This document shows positions 7,788-16,701 of a stretch of DNA of 64,000 bases, one piece after another (the first letter of the stretch is position 1; each line of letters begins with the position of its first letter). Source of the stretch: Streptomyces bicolor. GTDB lineage: Bacteria; Actinomycetota; Actinomycetes; Streptomycetales; Streptomycetaceae. The notes below the pieces were generated by a model. That model saw nothing but the letters and a program-made list of their open reading frames with translations. It searched no databases and was not told where the DNA came from. A program made the position numbers and the translations under genes. The stretch lies in the NCBI RefSeq assembly GCF_000719285.1, contig NZ_JOFS01000030.1, positions 171,669-235,668 on the forward strand, read 5' to 3'.

Positions 7788-9449
7788 CTACGCGTCGTAC
7801 ACGTCCGCCTTCCGCGGTGACGGATCCTGCACTGCCGTACTCAGGAACGCCGACCGCGTACCGAACTTCTCGGTGTCCACGCCGTTCTCCTCCAGCACCT
7901 TGATCGCCGAGGCATGCACCACCCGCAGCACCGGCGTAGCAGCCCGCAGGGCATCGTCGGCCATGAACCGGTGCCGCCACGGCTGATCCGCCCACGCGTG
8001 CCGCAGCCCGAACGGCTCGGGCAGCCCTATCGTCCCGCCGAGCCAGTTCAGCAGCGGCGGATACCAGGAGATCGGGGCGCGCACCGCAAGCCGCACCACC
8101 TCGTCGGTGTTCACCAGCGGAAGCTTCACCTTGCGGGTCTCCCACGGCTTCAGCGACTTGCTGACCTCCTTGGTCGGCGCCTCGGGCTTCTCCTGGAAGA
8201 GCCCGTTCACCGGGCCGAGCGCATGCCCCGTCACCTCGATGCGCAACGTCTCGTGCAGCACGGTCACCGTGATCAGCATGGTGATGATCAACTGCCCGTC
8301 CCAGAGCGTCCACTGGACGCCCAGGTAGTGCCGGTCGCCGCTGCCGAACTGCTGCTTGTTGCAGATGTCCTGTATCGCGTGCGACTTGACGACATACGCC
8401 TCGACGTCCGTGCCCTCCGGCCGGGACACCGCCTTCGCGCCCTCGGCGATCGGCGTGACCACCCAGTGGCGTATCGAAGGCTTGGGAAAACCGCCGGTGT
8501 TGAGCGGACCGCGCTCCAGCATGCGCAGCTGGTCGTGGATCGAGCGGATGACGTCCCAGCTGCGGAAGGGGTGGATCTCCCGGGTCGGGTCGGCGGGCAC
8601 CAGGTCCTCGGCCAGCTGCCAGCTGCCCCAGCGGGTGCCCATGCCGAGTATCCCCTTGGGGCCGGCGTAGAAGACGGAGTTGGACTGCTGCTCGGCGCTC
8701 AACTTGGCGAGAGACTGGCGCAGTTGCTCGGCCGCGGTCTCGCCGGGGCTGCTCGGCACCGCCTCCGGGACCTTCGCGCCGACGCTGCTGCCGGCCAGCA
8801 GACTGTCCCACCGCTCCCGCAGGTCCCTCGCCGTGCGCTCGCAGACCTGCTTCGCCCAGAACCAGCCGACCACGGGCATGAGGACCGAGGCCCGCGCATA
8901 CCAGGCCCAGAAGCCGGTGAACGGCATACGGATCAGGAAGATCACGGCGAGCGCGCCCGCTGCGACGAGCAGCGCGGAGGCGAGCGCGCCGCCCCGCTTC
9001 TCGTCCCGCTTGACGATGGTGGTGCGCAGTTGGAAGATCAGCAGCCACACCAGCAGGCCGGGCAGGAACAGCACGCCGCAGAGCACCATGATGGCGCTGA
9101 GCATCCGGTCGCGGGCCTTGCGGATGTTGTTGGCCGCCAGACAGTGCTCGACGACGACCTGCGGCTCGGTGCCGAATGACTGGATCAGGGGCTTGCGGCC
9201 GCTGCCGAGCATGCGGTCGACCACGGCCCGTGAGAAGGCCTCACCCAGGTTGGGACGGAAGATCTTCGCCCAGCTGCGGCCTGCCTTGACCTCGGTCTGA
9301 TGCCATTCGTTGTCGGCCTTCTTGATGTCCTCGTACGGATTGTCCCGATAGGCCGCCGAGGCCAGCGCGAAGGTAGCCGTCTGCCCCTCGCCGGCCGTGC
9401 GAGGCACCTGCGGACCGAAGATGTCCGCGTAACCGCTCTCAACGGTCAT
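7788..9449 (-). CDS. Hypothetical multi-domain membrane protein
   Basis: A 553-residue protein I cannot assign to a named family. Residues 1-115 are soluble. Hydrophobic segments at about 117-140, 154-173 and 177-198 form a membrane hairpin region, and a further hydrophobic stretch (LIITMLITVTVLHETL) sits in the C-terminal half. The remainder is a large cytoplasmic or extracellular domain with many Trp and His. ATG 9449 (MTVESGYADIFGP) is preferred; the frame remains open to 9629 but that part is Arg-rich and unlike a coding region. It stands alone between the HIT gene (convergent) and the EF-G-like gene. Confidence 0.7.
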   Translation of the reverse strand: MTVESGYADIFGPQVPRTAGEGQTATFALASAAYRDNPYEDIKKADNEWHQTEVKAGRSWAKIFRPNLGEAFSRAVVDRMLGSGRKPLIQSFGTEPQVVVEHCLAANNIRKARDRMLSAIMVLCGVLFLPGLLVWLLIFQLRTTIVKRDEKRGGALASALLVAAGALAVIFLIRMPFTGFWAWYARASVLMPVVGWFWAKQVCERTARDLRERWDSLLAGSSVGAKVPEAVPSSPGETAAEQLRQSLAKLSAEQQSNSVFYAGPKGILGMGTRWGSWQLAEDLVPADPTREIHPFRSWDVIRSIHDQLRMLERGPLNTGGFPKPSIRHWVVTPIAEGAKAVSRPEGTDVEAYVVKSHAIQDICNKQQFGSGDRHYLGVQWTLWDGQLIITMLITVTVLHETLRIEVTGHALGPVNGLFQEKPEAPTKEVSKSLKPWETRKVKLPLVNTDEVVRLAVRAPISWYPPLLNWLGGTIGLPEPFGLRHAWADQPWRHRFMADDALRAATPVLRVVHASAIKVLEENGVDTEKFGTRSAFLSTAVQDPSPRKADVYDA

Positions 9450-9608
9450 TCCCGCCCCCGATCGCCGCACTGTCGCTTCTGCGGCCTTTCCCGACTTCCG
9501 TACTGCGCACACCTGTTGATCAATGATCAGAGTATCTCCCGCCACCGACAATCGTCGGCGGACGGCCGAAGCCGCCCGCCGACGGGAGGGGAGCGTTCCA
9601 CAAGGGCC

Positions 9609-9631
9609 GGTTGGTGGCGCCGGCGCCAACC
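9609..9631 (-). terminator. Possible terminator of the EF-G-like gene
   Basis: GGTTGG/CCAACC arms enclose a self-complementary GGCGCCGGCGCC core, about 47 bases after the EF-G-like stop codon. No T-tract is present. Confidence 0.35.
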
Positions 9632-9640
9632 GCCGGGCGC

Positions 9641-9688
9641 CGCGCGCCTGTTCCCTTGAGGCGCTGCGCGCCTGTACCTACGAGGCGG
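9641..9688. repeat. Two tandem 24-bp imperfect repeats at the EF-G-like 3' end
   Basis: GCGCGCCTGTTCCCTTGAGG is repeated 24 bases later as GCGCGCCTGTACCTACGAGG. The second copy spans the stop codon, so it looks like a local duplication across the gene's end. Confidence 0.65.
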
Positions 9689-11876
9689 CGCGCGTCTCTT
9701 CACGAATCCTTTCGGCGACCTGCGGCGGCATCGGTTCGTGCCGCGCGTAGGAACGGTTGAAGCGAGCGGTGCCGTGCGACAGCGACCGCAGATCGACGGC
9801 GTACCGGCCGATCTCGATCTCGGGCACCTCGGCCTTGATGACCGTGCGGCCACCGCTGGTCTGCTCGGTGCCGAGGACACGCCCACGCCGCCCGGACAGA
9901 TCGCTCATCACGGCGCCGACGTAGTCGTCGCCGACGAGGACGGAAACCTCGGCCACCGGCTCCAGCAGATGGATCTTCACGTCGGCCGCCGCCTCCCGCA
10001 GCGCGAGCGCGCCGGCCGTCTGGAACGCGGCGTCGGAGGAGTCCACGGAGTGCGCCTTGCCGTCGAGCAGCGTCACCCGGATGTCGACGAGCGGGTAGCC
10101 GGCCGCGACTCCCTTGGCCGCCTGGGCCCGTACGCCCTTCTCCACCGAGGGGATGAACTGCCGCGGCACCGCCCCGCCGACGACCTTGTCGACGAACTCG
10201 ATGCCCGAGCCGCCCGGCAGCGGCTCCACCTCGATCTCGCAGATGGCGTACTGCCCGTGCCCGCCGGACTGCTTCACATGCCGCCCGCGTCCCGCCGACT
10301 TGCTCGCGAACGTCTCCCTCAGGGAGACCTTGTGCGGCACGACGTCGACCTGGACGCCGTAGCGGCTGCGGAGCCGTTCGAGGGCGACGTCCGCGTGCGC
10401 CTCTCCCAGGGCCCACAGCACGACCTGGTGGGTGGCCTGGTTCTGTTCCAGTCGCATGGTCGGGTCCTCGGCGACGAGCCGGGACAGTCCCTGCGACAGC
10501 TTGTCCTCGTCGGCCTTGCTGTGCGCCTGGATGGCGAGCGGCAGGAGCGGGTCGGGCATCTGCCAGGGCTCCATCAGCAGCGGGTCGTCCTTGGCCGAGA
10601 GCGTGTCGCCGGTCTCCGCGCGGCTCAGCTTCGCCACGCACGCCAGGTCACCGGCGATGCAGTGGCTGAGCGTGCGCTGCTGCTTGCCGAAGGGCGCGGA
10701 CAGGGCGCCGATCCGCTCATCGACGTCATGGTCCTCGTGCCCGCGGTCGGCCAGCCCGTGCCCGGAGACGTGCACCGTCTCGTCGGGGCGCAGGGTGCCG
10801 GAGAAGACGCGCACCATCGACACCCGGCCGACGTACGGGTCGGACGCCGTCTTCACGACCTCCGCGACCAGCGGTCCGTTCGGATCGCACAGCTTCAGCT
10901 CGCGCGGCTTGCCGTCCACGGTGGTGACCCGGGGCGCCTCGCGTTCCAGCGGTGTCGGGAAGCCCCGCGTGATCAGCTCCAGCACCTCGACCGTGCCGAG
11001 GCCCTGCCGGGCACCGTCGGCGGCGGGAGCGGCGGCCAGGACCGGGAAGAACGTGCCGCGCGCGACGGCTCGCTCCAGGTCCTCGATCAGCGTCTTGACG
11101 TCGACCTGCTCGCCGCCCAGATACCGGTCCATGAGGGTCTCGTCCTCGCTCTCGGCGATGATCCCCTCGATCAGCCGGTTGCGGGCCTCCTCGATCTCCG
11201 GCAGCTGGTCCTCGCCGGGCTCGGACTCCTTGCGCTCCCCGGACGAGTAGTCGAACAGCTTCTGCGACAGCAGCCCGGTCAGGCCGGTCACGGGCGCGTG
11301 CCCGTCCGGGCCCTGCGGGCCGTGCAGCGGCAGATACAGCGGGAGCACGGCGTCGGGGTCGTCCCCGCCGAAGGCCTCCGCGCAGATCCGCGTCATCTCC
11401 TCGTAGTTCGCCCGGGCGGCCTCGAGGTGCGTGACGACGATCGCGCGCGGCATGCCGACGGCCGCGCACTCCTCCCACACCATGCGGGTCGAGCCGTCCA
11501 CGCCGTCCGAGGCGGAGACGACGAAAAGGGCCGCGTCCGCCGCACGCAGACCGGCCCTGAGCTCCCCGACGAAATCGGCGTATCCGGGGGTGTCCAGAAG
11601 GTTGACCTTGATGCCGTCCCATTCGACCGGCACCAGGGAGAGCTGCACCGAGCGCTGCTGCCGGTGCTCGATCTCGTCGTAGTCGGAGACGGTGCCGCCG
11701 TCCTCCACACGGCCCGCCCGGTTCACTGCCCCCGCGGTGAGCGCGAGAGCTTCCACCAGAGTCGTCTTGCCCGATCCGGAGTGGCCGACCAGCACCACAT
11801 TCCGTACGGACGCGGGGTGGTCGGCCGCCGTAGCCCTGCCGGCGGCTCCGGGATGTGCGTTCGCCTTGTCGCCCAT
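9678..11876 (-). CDS. EF-G-like translational GTPase (EF-G2 type)
   Basis: A 732-residue paralogue of elongation factor G. P-loop GHSGSGKT (31-38), switch II DTPGYADF (95-102), then EF-G domains II-V, ending with the domain IV-V pattern RGRRGRVLGTEQTSGG and SYARHEPMPPQVAERI. The base-specificity motif expected as NKxD reads VVTHLEA (T149-H150-L151-E152), so guanine recognition is altered. Mycobacterial EF-G2 is reported not to support translocation; here the role is unknown. ATG 11876 follows GGGAGGCAGGATC, a better site than the upstream Met at 11921. It is divergent from pgsA. Confidence 0.88.
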   Translation of the reverse strand: MGDKANAHPGAAGRATAADHPASVRNVVLVGHSGSGKTTLVEALALTAGAVNRAGRVEDGGTVSDYDEIEHRQQRSVQLSLVPVEWDGIKVNLLDTPGYADFVGELRAGLRAADAALFVVSASDGVDGSTRMVWEECAAVGMPRAIVVTHLEAARANYEEMTRICAEAFGGDDPDAVLPLYLPLHGPQGPDGHAPVTGLTGLLSQKLFDYSSGERKESEPGEDQLPEIEEARNRLIEGIIAESEDETLMDRYLGGEQVDVKTLIEDLERAVARGTFFPVLAAAPAADGARQGLGTVEVLELITRGFPTPLEREAPRVTTVDGKPRELKLCDPNGPLVAEVVKTASDPYVGRVSMVRVFSGTLRPDETVHVSGHGLADRGHEDHDVDERIGALSAPFGKQQRTLSHCIAGDLACVAKLSRAETGDTLSAKDDPLLMEPWQMPDPLLPLAIQAHSKADEDKLSQGLSRLVAEDPTMRLEQNQATHQVVLWALGEAHADVALERLRSRYGVQVDVVPHKVSLRETFASKSAGRGRHVKQSGGHGQYAICEIEVEPLPGGSGIEFVDKVVGGAVPRQFIPSVEKGVRAQAAKGVAAGYPLVDIRVTLLDGKAHSVDSSDAAFQTAGALALREAAADVKIHLLEPVAEVSVLVGDDYVGAVMSDLSGRRGRVLGTEQTSGGRTVIKAEVPEIEIGRYAVDLRSLSHGTARFNRSYARHEPMPPQVAERIREETRAAS

Positions 11877-12154
11877 GATCCTGCCTCCCGTGCACGGTGA
11901 GGTCACTGTGGGCGCGGACATACGGATCCGCGTGCGATTGGCGGCTCCGTTGACGCCCGCGGTTCTTCGAGCTTTCCACTCCCGTCACGGTGCGTCCATA
12001 CGGCGGACGTGATCGCGCCGTCCGACCGTGGTGAACCGGGCCGCCCGACCCGGGTACGAGTGCCCGGCGGTCGCACTCACGCGCGCGTGGCTACGATGGG
12101 CCAGCCGGTGGCCAGCAAGGGCCGCACGGCGCCACACCGACCCTCGGGAAGGCC

Positions 12155-12889
12155 ATGCTGAACAAGTACGCGCGTGCGTTTTTCACGCGTGTCCTCACGC
12201 CGTTCGCCGCATTTCTGATCCGGCGGGGCGTCAGCCCCGACACCGTGACGCTGATCGGCACCGCCGGTGTGGTCGCGGGCGCGCTGGTCTTCTACCCCAT
12301 GGGCGAGTTCTTCTGGGGCACGGTCGTGATCACGCTCTTCGTGTTCTCCGACCTCGTCGACGGCAACATGGCCCGCCAGCTCGGCCGCTCCAGCCGCTGG
12401 GGCGCCTTCCTGGACTCGACACTCGACCGGGTCGCCGACGGCGCGATCTTCGGCGGGTTCATCCTCTGGTACGCCGGTGGGGGCGACGACCTCGTCCTGT
12501 GCGCCGTCTCGATCTTCTGCCTGGCCAGCGGCCAGGTGGTGTCGTACACCAAGGCCCGTGGCGAATCGATCGGCCTGCCCGTCGCGGTCAACGGCCTCGT
12601 CGAGCGCGCCGAGCGCCTGGTGATCTCGCTGGTCGCGGCCGGTCTCGCGGGGCTGCACAAGTTCGGGGTACCCGGCATCCAGTACCTGCTGCCCGTCGCC
12701 CTGTGGATCGTCGCCGTCGGCAGCCTCGTCACGCTGATCCAGCGGGTCGTCACGGTCCGTCGCGAGTCCGCGGAGGCGGAGGCCGCGGCGGCCGCGCAGG
12801 AGACGCCGCAGAACACCTCTCAGCAGAACACCTCTCAGCAGAACACCTCTCAGCGGAACGCCTCTCATGGGAGCGAGGCAGCGAAGTGA
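12155..12889 (+). CDS. pgsA: Phosphatidylinositol phosphate synthase (CDP-alcohol phosphatidyltransferase)
   Basis: A 244-residue membrane enzyme with the complete CDP-alcohol phosphatidyltransferase signature D66-xx-D69-G-xx-A-R-x8-G83-xxx-D87-xxx-D91 (DLVDGNMARQLGRSSRWGAF). It joins CDP-diacylglycerol and inositol phosphate to start phosphatidylinositol and PIM synthesis; the neighbouring acyltransferase and PimA support this over phosphatidylglycerophosphate synthase. Several membrane helices surround the motif. The C-terminus carries four Q-N-T-S-Q-like tandem repeats (codons from 12811-12870) before GSEAAK. ATG 12155 follows GGAAGG. The stop overlaps the next start (GTGA). Confidence 0.93.
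   Translation: MLNKYARAFFTRVLTPFAAFLIRRGVSPDTVTLIGTAGVVAGALVFYPMGEFFWGTVVITLFVFSDLVDGNMARQLGRSSRWGAFLDSTLDRVADGAIFGGFILWYAGGGDDLVLCAVSIFCLASGQVVSYTKARGESIGLPVAVNGLVERAERLVISLVAAGLAGLHKFGVPGIQYLLPVALWIVAVGSLVTLIQRVVTVRRESAEAEAAAAAQETPQNTSQQNTSQQNTSQRNASHGSEAAK
12811..12870 (+). repeat. Four tandem 15-bp repeats in the pgsA 3' end
   Basis: GAACACCTCTCAGCA occurs at 12811, 12826 and 12841 (last base changed) with a degenerate fourth copy at 12856. They encode the pentapeptide NTSQQ in frame. As 15 is a multiple of 3, copy-number change would keep the frame and vary the tail length. Confidence 0.9.
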
Positions 12890-13794
12890 GTGCCCAGGAG
12901 CGGCTCACGGACGCGCTGTACGGCCTCGGCTGGGGCACCGTCAAGAAGCTTCCCGAACCGGTCGCCGTACGGCTCGGCCGCACCATCGCCGACCTCGCGT
13001 GGAAGCAGCGCGGCAAGGGCGTCCAGCGGCTCGAGAGCAACTACGCGCGCGTGGTGCCCGACGCGAGCCCGGAGCGCCTCGCCGAGCTCTCGCACGCGGG
13101 CATGCGCTCGTACCTGCGCTACTGGATGGAGTCCTTCCGGCTGCCCGCCTGGAGCGCCGAGCGCGTCAAGGGTGGCTTTGAACCCAAGGACATCCACTAT
13201 CTGACCGACGGCCTGGCCGCCGGCAACGGCGTGATACTCGCCCTGCCGCACCTGGCCAACTGGGATCTCGCGGGCGCCTGGGTCACCACCAAGCTCGAGA
13301 CGCCGTTCACCACCGTCGCCGAACGTCTCAAGCCCGAGACGCTCTACGACCGCTTCGTCGCCTACCGCGAGGGCCTCGGCATGGAGGTCCTGCCGCACAG
13401 CGGCGGCACCGCCTTCGGCACGCTGGCCCGCAGGCTGCGCGACGGCGGCCTGGTCTGCCTGGTCGCCGACCGCGACCTGTCCGCCTCCGGCGTCGAGGTG
13501 GACTTCTTCGGCGACACGGCCCGCATGCCCGCGGGACCGGCGCTGCTGGCCCAGCAGACCGGGGCGCTCCTGCTCCCCGTGACGCTCTGGTACGACGACT
13601 CCCCGGTGATGCGCGGCCGGGTTCATGCCCCGGTCGAGGTCCCCGAGACAGGTACCCGGGCCGAGAAGACGTCTGTCATGACACAGGCGCTGGCCGATGC
13701 CTTCGCCTCGGGGATCGCCGAACATCCGGAGGACTGGCACATGCTTCAGCGTCTGTGGCTCGCTGATCTGGACCCCACGAAGGGATCCTCGTGA
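12886..13794 (+). CDS. patA: Phosphatidylinositol mannoside acyltransferase (LpxL/HtrB family)
   Basis: A 302-residue acyltransferase with the HX4D catalytic motif H122-LANW-D127 (ALPHLANWDLAG), the glycerolipid acyltransferase signature seen in HtrB/LpxL proteins. In mycobacteria the gene between pgsA and pimA (Rv2611c, PatA) puts a palmitoyl group on the mannose of PIM1/PIM2; the same reaction is inferred. It probably sits on the inner face of the membrane. GTG 12886 overlaps the pgsA stop and its own stop overlaps the pimA start, so the three are translationally coupled. Confidence 0.9.
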   Translation: MSAQERLTDALYGLGWGTVKKLPEPVAVRLGRTIADLAWKQRGKGVQRLESNYARVVPDASPERLAELSHAGMRSYLRYWMESFRLPAWSAERVKGGFEPKDIHYLTDGLAAGNGVILALPHLANWDLAGAWVTTKLETPFTTVAERLKPETLYDRFVAYREGLGMEVLPHSGGTAFGTLARRLRDGGLVCLVADRDLSASGVEVDFFGDTARMPAGPALLAQQTGALLLPVTLWYDDSPVMRGRVHAPVEVPETGTRAEKTSVMTQALADAFASGIAEHPEDWHMLQRLWLADLDPTKGSS

Positions 13795-14969
13795 GGATCG
13801 GCATCGTCTGCCCGTACTCCTGGGACGTCCCAGGAGGCGTCCAGTTCCACATCCGCGATCTCGCCGAGTACTTCATCCGGCTCGGCCACGAGGTGTCCGT
13901 CCTCGCCCCCGCCGACGACGACACGCCCCTGCCGCCGTACGTGGTCTCGGCGGGTCGCGCCGTCCCCGTCCCGTACAACGGCTCGGTCGCCCGCCTGAAC
14001 TTCGGCTTCCTGTCGGCGGCCCGCGTACGCCGCTGGCTGCACGACGGCCGGTTCGACGTGGTGCACATCCACGAGCCGGCCTCGCCGTCGCTCGGCCTGC
14101 TGACCTGCTGGGCGGCACAGGGCCCGATGGTCGCCACGTTCCACACCTCCAACCCCCGGTCCAAGGCGATGATCGCCGCGTACTCGATCCTCCAGGCCGC
14201 CCTGGAGAAGATCAGCGCGCGGATCGCGGTGAGCGAGTACGCCCGCCGCACGCTGGTCGAGCACCTCGGCGGCGACGCGGTCGTCATCCCGAACGGCGTC
14301 GACGTCGACTTCTTCGCCAAGGCCGAGCCGAACCCGGAGTGGCAGGGCGACACGATCGGCTTCATCGGCCGCATCGACGAGCCCCGCAAGGGCCTACCGG
14401 TGCTGATGAGGGCCCTGCCGAAGATCCTCGCCGCCCGCCCGCAGACGAGGCTGCTGGTGGCGGGCCGGGGCGACGAGGAGGAGGCGGTCGAGTCCCTGCC
14501 CGCCGAGCTGCGCTCCCGCGTCGAGTTCCTCGGCATGATCAGCGACGAGGACAAGGCCCGCCTCCTGCGCAGCATCGACCTGTACGTCGCCCCCAACACG
14601 GGCGGTGAGAGCTTCGGCATCATCCTGGTCGAGGCGATGTCGGCCGGTGCCCCGGTCCTCGCCTCGGACCTGGACGCCTTCGCCCAGGTCCTCGACCGGG
14701 GCGCGGCCGGCGAACTCTTCACCAACGAGGACGCCGACGCCCTGGCCGAGACCGCGGTACGCCTCCTGGAGGACCCTGCCCGCCGAGCGGAGCTGCGGGA
14801 GCGCGGGAGCGTGCATGTGCGCCGCTTCGACTGGTCCACGGTCGGCGCGGACATCCTGTCGGTGTACGAGACGGTGACGGCGGGGGCGGCCGCGGTGGCG
14901 GCGGACGAGCGGGCCGGTGGTGGCGGGGCCGGCGGGCTGCGCGCGCGGTTGGGGTTGGCGCGGGACTGA
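13791..14969 (+). CDS. pimA: Phosphatidylinositol alpha-mannosyltransferase
   Basis: A 392-residue GT4-family (GT-B fold) glycosyltransferase that moves mannose from GDP-mannose to phosphatidylinositol. The glycine-rich N-terminal loop (YSWDVPGGVQFH), the acceptor-side His-containing VVHIHEPASPS, the nucleotide-binding GFIGRIDEPRKGL and the EX7E signature GESFGIILVEAMSAG are all present. GTG 13791 overlaps the previous stop. The C-terminal 25 residues are Ala/Gly-rich and probably disordered. A strong inverted repeat follows the gene. Confidence 0.93.
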   Translation: MRIGIVCPYSWDVPGGVQFHIRDLAEYFIRLGHEVSVLAPADDDTPLPPYVVSAGRAVPVPYNGSVARLNFGFLSAARVRRWLHDGRFDVVHIHEPASPSLGLLTCWAAQGPMVATFHTSNPRSKAMIAAYSILQAALEKISARIAVSEYARRTLVEHLGGDAVVIPNGVDVDFFAKAEPNPEWQGDTIGFIGRIDEPRKGLPVLMRALPKILAARPQTRLLVAGRGDEEEAVESLPAELRSRVEFLGMISDEDKARLLRSIDLYVAPNTGGESFGIILVEAMSAGAPVLASDLDAFAQVLDRGAAGELFTNEDADALAETAVRLLEDPARRAELRERGSVHVRRFDWSTVGADILSVYETVTAGAAAVAADERAGGGGAGGLRARLGLARD

Positions 14970-14985
14970 CGGCCACGGCTGCACC

Positions 14986-15045
14986 GGTGACATCGCAGCA
15001 CTGGTGACATCGCAGCACCGGTGATACGTAGGCACCAGTGCTGCG
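14986..15045. repeat. Tandem 17-bp repeat and 13-bp inverted repeat after pimA
   Basis: GGTGACATCGCAGCAC occurs at 14986-15001 and 15003-15018. CGCAGCACTGGTG (14994-15006) is perfectly complementary to CACCAGTGCTGCG (15033-15045), with 26 bases between. It may end the pgsA-pimA transcript or be an operator for the next gene, about 65 bases away. Confidence 0.75.
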
Positions 15046-15109
15046 GCGGACCGTGGCACTCCAGGGCAAGTGGTCCACCTCATTTGGCGCCCCCGTAGGC
15101 TTTCCGCCC

Positions 15110-15652
15110 GTGACCGCAACCCTCATCTGGATCCTCGTCGCCCTCGTCGCCATCGGTCTCTACCTGAGCTGGACCGCCGGCCGCCTCGACCGGCTGCACG
15201 CCAGGATCGACGCGGCCCGCGCCGCGCTCGACGCACAACTGCTGCGTCGCGCCTCCGTGGCCCAGGAACTGGCCACCTCAGGGGTACTGGATCCAGCCGC
15301 GTCGATCGTCCTGTACGAGGCCGCCCACGCCGCCCGGCAGGCCGAGGAGGAGCAGCGGGAGGTCGCCGAGAGCGAGCTGAGCCAGGCGCTGCGGGCCGTG
15401 TTCGCCGAGTCCCAGCAGGTGGAGGTGGTACGGGAGGCACCCGGGGGAGAGGAGGCGGCCCGAGAGCTGACCGAGGCCGTCCGCCGGGTACCGATGGCCC
15501 GCCGCTTCCACAACGACGCCGTACGCGCGGCCCGCGCTCTGCGCCGGCACCGCAAGGTCCGCCTGTTCCGCCTGGCCGGGCACGCGCCGTTCCCGATGGC
15601 GTTCGAGATGGACGACGAGCCGCCCATGGCACTGGTCGACAGGGCCGCCTGA
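15110..15652 (+). CDS. LemA-like membrane-anchored protein
   Basis: A 180-residue protein from GTG 15110. One N-terminal membrane helix (about residues 4-20, [18 protein letters not shown]) is followed by long amphipathic helices ([19 protein letters not shown] and later [16 protein letters not shown]). The layout and the 'R.D...AL..QL..R' and 'N.AV..AR' patterns resemble LemA proteins, but similarity is weak. It lies between pimA and pdxS in a conserved neighbourhood. Function unknown; the bulk of the protein is probably a helical bundle beside the membrane. Confidence 0.7.
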   Translation: MTATLIWILVALVAIGLYLSWTAGRLDRLHARIDAARAALDAQLLRRASVAQELATSGVLDPAASIVLYEAAHAARQAEEEQREVAESELSQALRAVFAESQQVEVVREAPGGEEAARELTEAVRRVPMARRFHNDAVRAARALRRHRKVRLFRLAGHAPFPMAFEMDDEPPMALVDRAA

Positions 15653-15711
15653 CCAGCGTGTTCACGCCCGGAGCCAGGAAAAGGATCCACCGGCTCCCTA
15701 TTGGCCCTTGC

Positions 15712-15727
15712 AGTGGACTGGTCCACT
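15712..15727. promoter_or_regulatory. Palindromic candidate operator upstream of pdxS
   Basis: AGTGGAC-TG-GTCCACT is a perfect 7-bp inverted repeat 52 bases before the pdxS start. It contains AGTGGACT, close to the AAAGTGG(A/T)CTA core described for the PLP-sensing MocR regulator PdxR in corynebacteria. Regulation by a PdxR-like protein is inferred. Confidence 0.5.
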
Positions 15728-15778
15728 CCCGTTTCCTCGGTGCTTGCAGTAACCCTTCTTCACCGTGTGAGGTCACCC

Positions 15779-16684
15779 GTGTCCATCTCCGAAAACCAGG
15801 CTCCCGAGACTGGCACCGCGCGCGTGAAGCGCGGCATGGCCGAGCAGCTCAAGGGCGGCGTGATCATGGACGTCGTCACGCCGGAGCAGGCGAAGATCGC
15901 CGAGGATGCGGGCGCCGTCGCCGTCATGGCCCTGGAGCGGGTCCCCGCCGACATCCGCCAGGACGGCGGCGTGGCCCGGATGTCCGACCCGGACATGATC
16001 GAGGGCATCATCGACGCCGTCTCCATCCCGGTCATGGCGAAGTCCCGTATCGGCCACTTCGTCGAGGCCCAGGTCCTGCAGTCCCTCGGCGTCGACTACA
16101 TCGACGAGTCCGAGGTCCTCACCCCGGCCGACGAGGTCAACCACTCCGACAAGTGGGCCTTCACGACCCCCTTCGTCTGTGGCGCCACCAACCTGGGCGA
16201 GGCCCTGCGCCGTATCGCCGAGGGCGCGGCCATGATCCGCTCCAAGGGCGAGGCCGGCACCGGCAACGTCGTCGAGGCCGTCCGCCACCTGCGCCAGATC
16301 AAGAACGAGATCGCCAAGCTGCGCGGCTTCGACAACAACGAGCTGTACGCCGCCGCCAAGGAGCTGCGCGCCCCGTACGAGCTGGTCAAGGAAGTCTCCG
16401 AGCTCGGCAAGCTCCCGGTGGTGCTGTTCTCCGCCGGCGGTGTCGCCACCCCGGCCGATGCCGCGCTGATGCGCCAGCTCGGCGCCGAGGGCGTCTTCGT
16501 CGGCTCCGGCATCTTCAAGTCCGGCGACCCGGCCAAGCGCGCCGCCGCCATCGTCAAGGCGACCACCTTCTACGACGACCCGAAGATCATCGCGGACGCG
16601 TCCCGCAACCTCGGCGAGGCCATGGTCGGCATCAACTGCGACACCCTCCCCGAGGCCGAGCGCTACGCCAACCGCGGCTGGTAA
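15779..16684 (+). CDS. pdxS: Pyridoxal 5'-phosphate synthase subunit PdxS
   Basis: A 301-residue (beta/alpha)8-barrel synthase that builds PLP from ribose 5-phosphate, glyceraldehyde 3-phosphate and ammonia supplied by PdxT. D31, K88 ([11 protein letters not shown]) and K156 ([11 protein letters not shown]) match B. subtilis Asp24, Lys81 and Lys149, which carry the covalent intermediates. The phosphate-binding GEAGTGN and the C-terminal [10 protein letters not shown] are intact. GTG 15779 is chosen at the point where the protein becomes family-like, after TGAGG; the frame is open upstream to 15701. pdxT follows 17 bases after the stop, so the complex is co-expressed. Confidence 0.97.
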   Translation: MSISENQAPETGTARVKRGMAEQLKGGVIMDVVTPEQAKIAEDAGAVAVMALERVPADIRQDGGVARMSDPDMIEGIIDAVSIPVMAKSRIGHFVEAQVLQSLGVDYIDESEVLTPADEVNHSDKWAFTTPFVCGATNLGEALRRIAEGAAMIRSKGEAGTGNVVEAVRHLRQIKNEIAKLRGFDNNELYAAAKELRAPYELVKEVSELGKLPVVLFSAGGVATPADAALMRQLGAEGVFVGSGIFKSGDPAKRAAAIVKATTFYDDPKIIADASRNLGEAMVGINCDTLPEAERYANRGW

Positions 16685-16701
16685 GCACAGGTAACCCACC
16701 C

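Noticed and set aside
12811..12870. CRISPR-like repeat
   Set aside because: Repeats are 15 bp, contiguous, in frame in pgsA, with no spacers.
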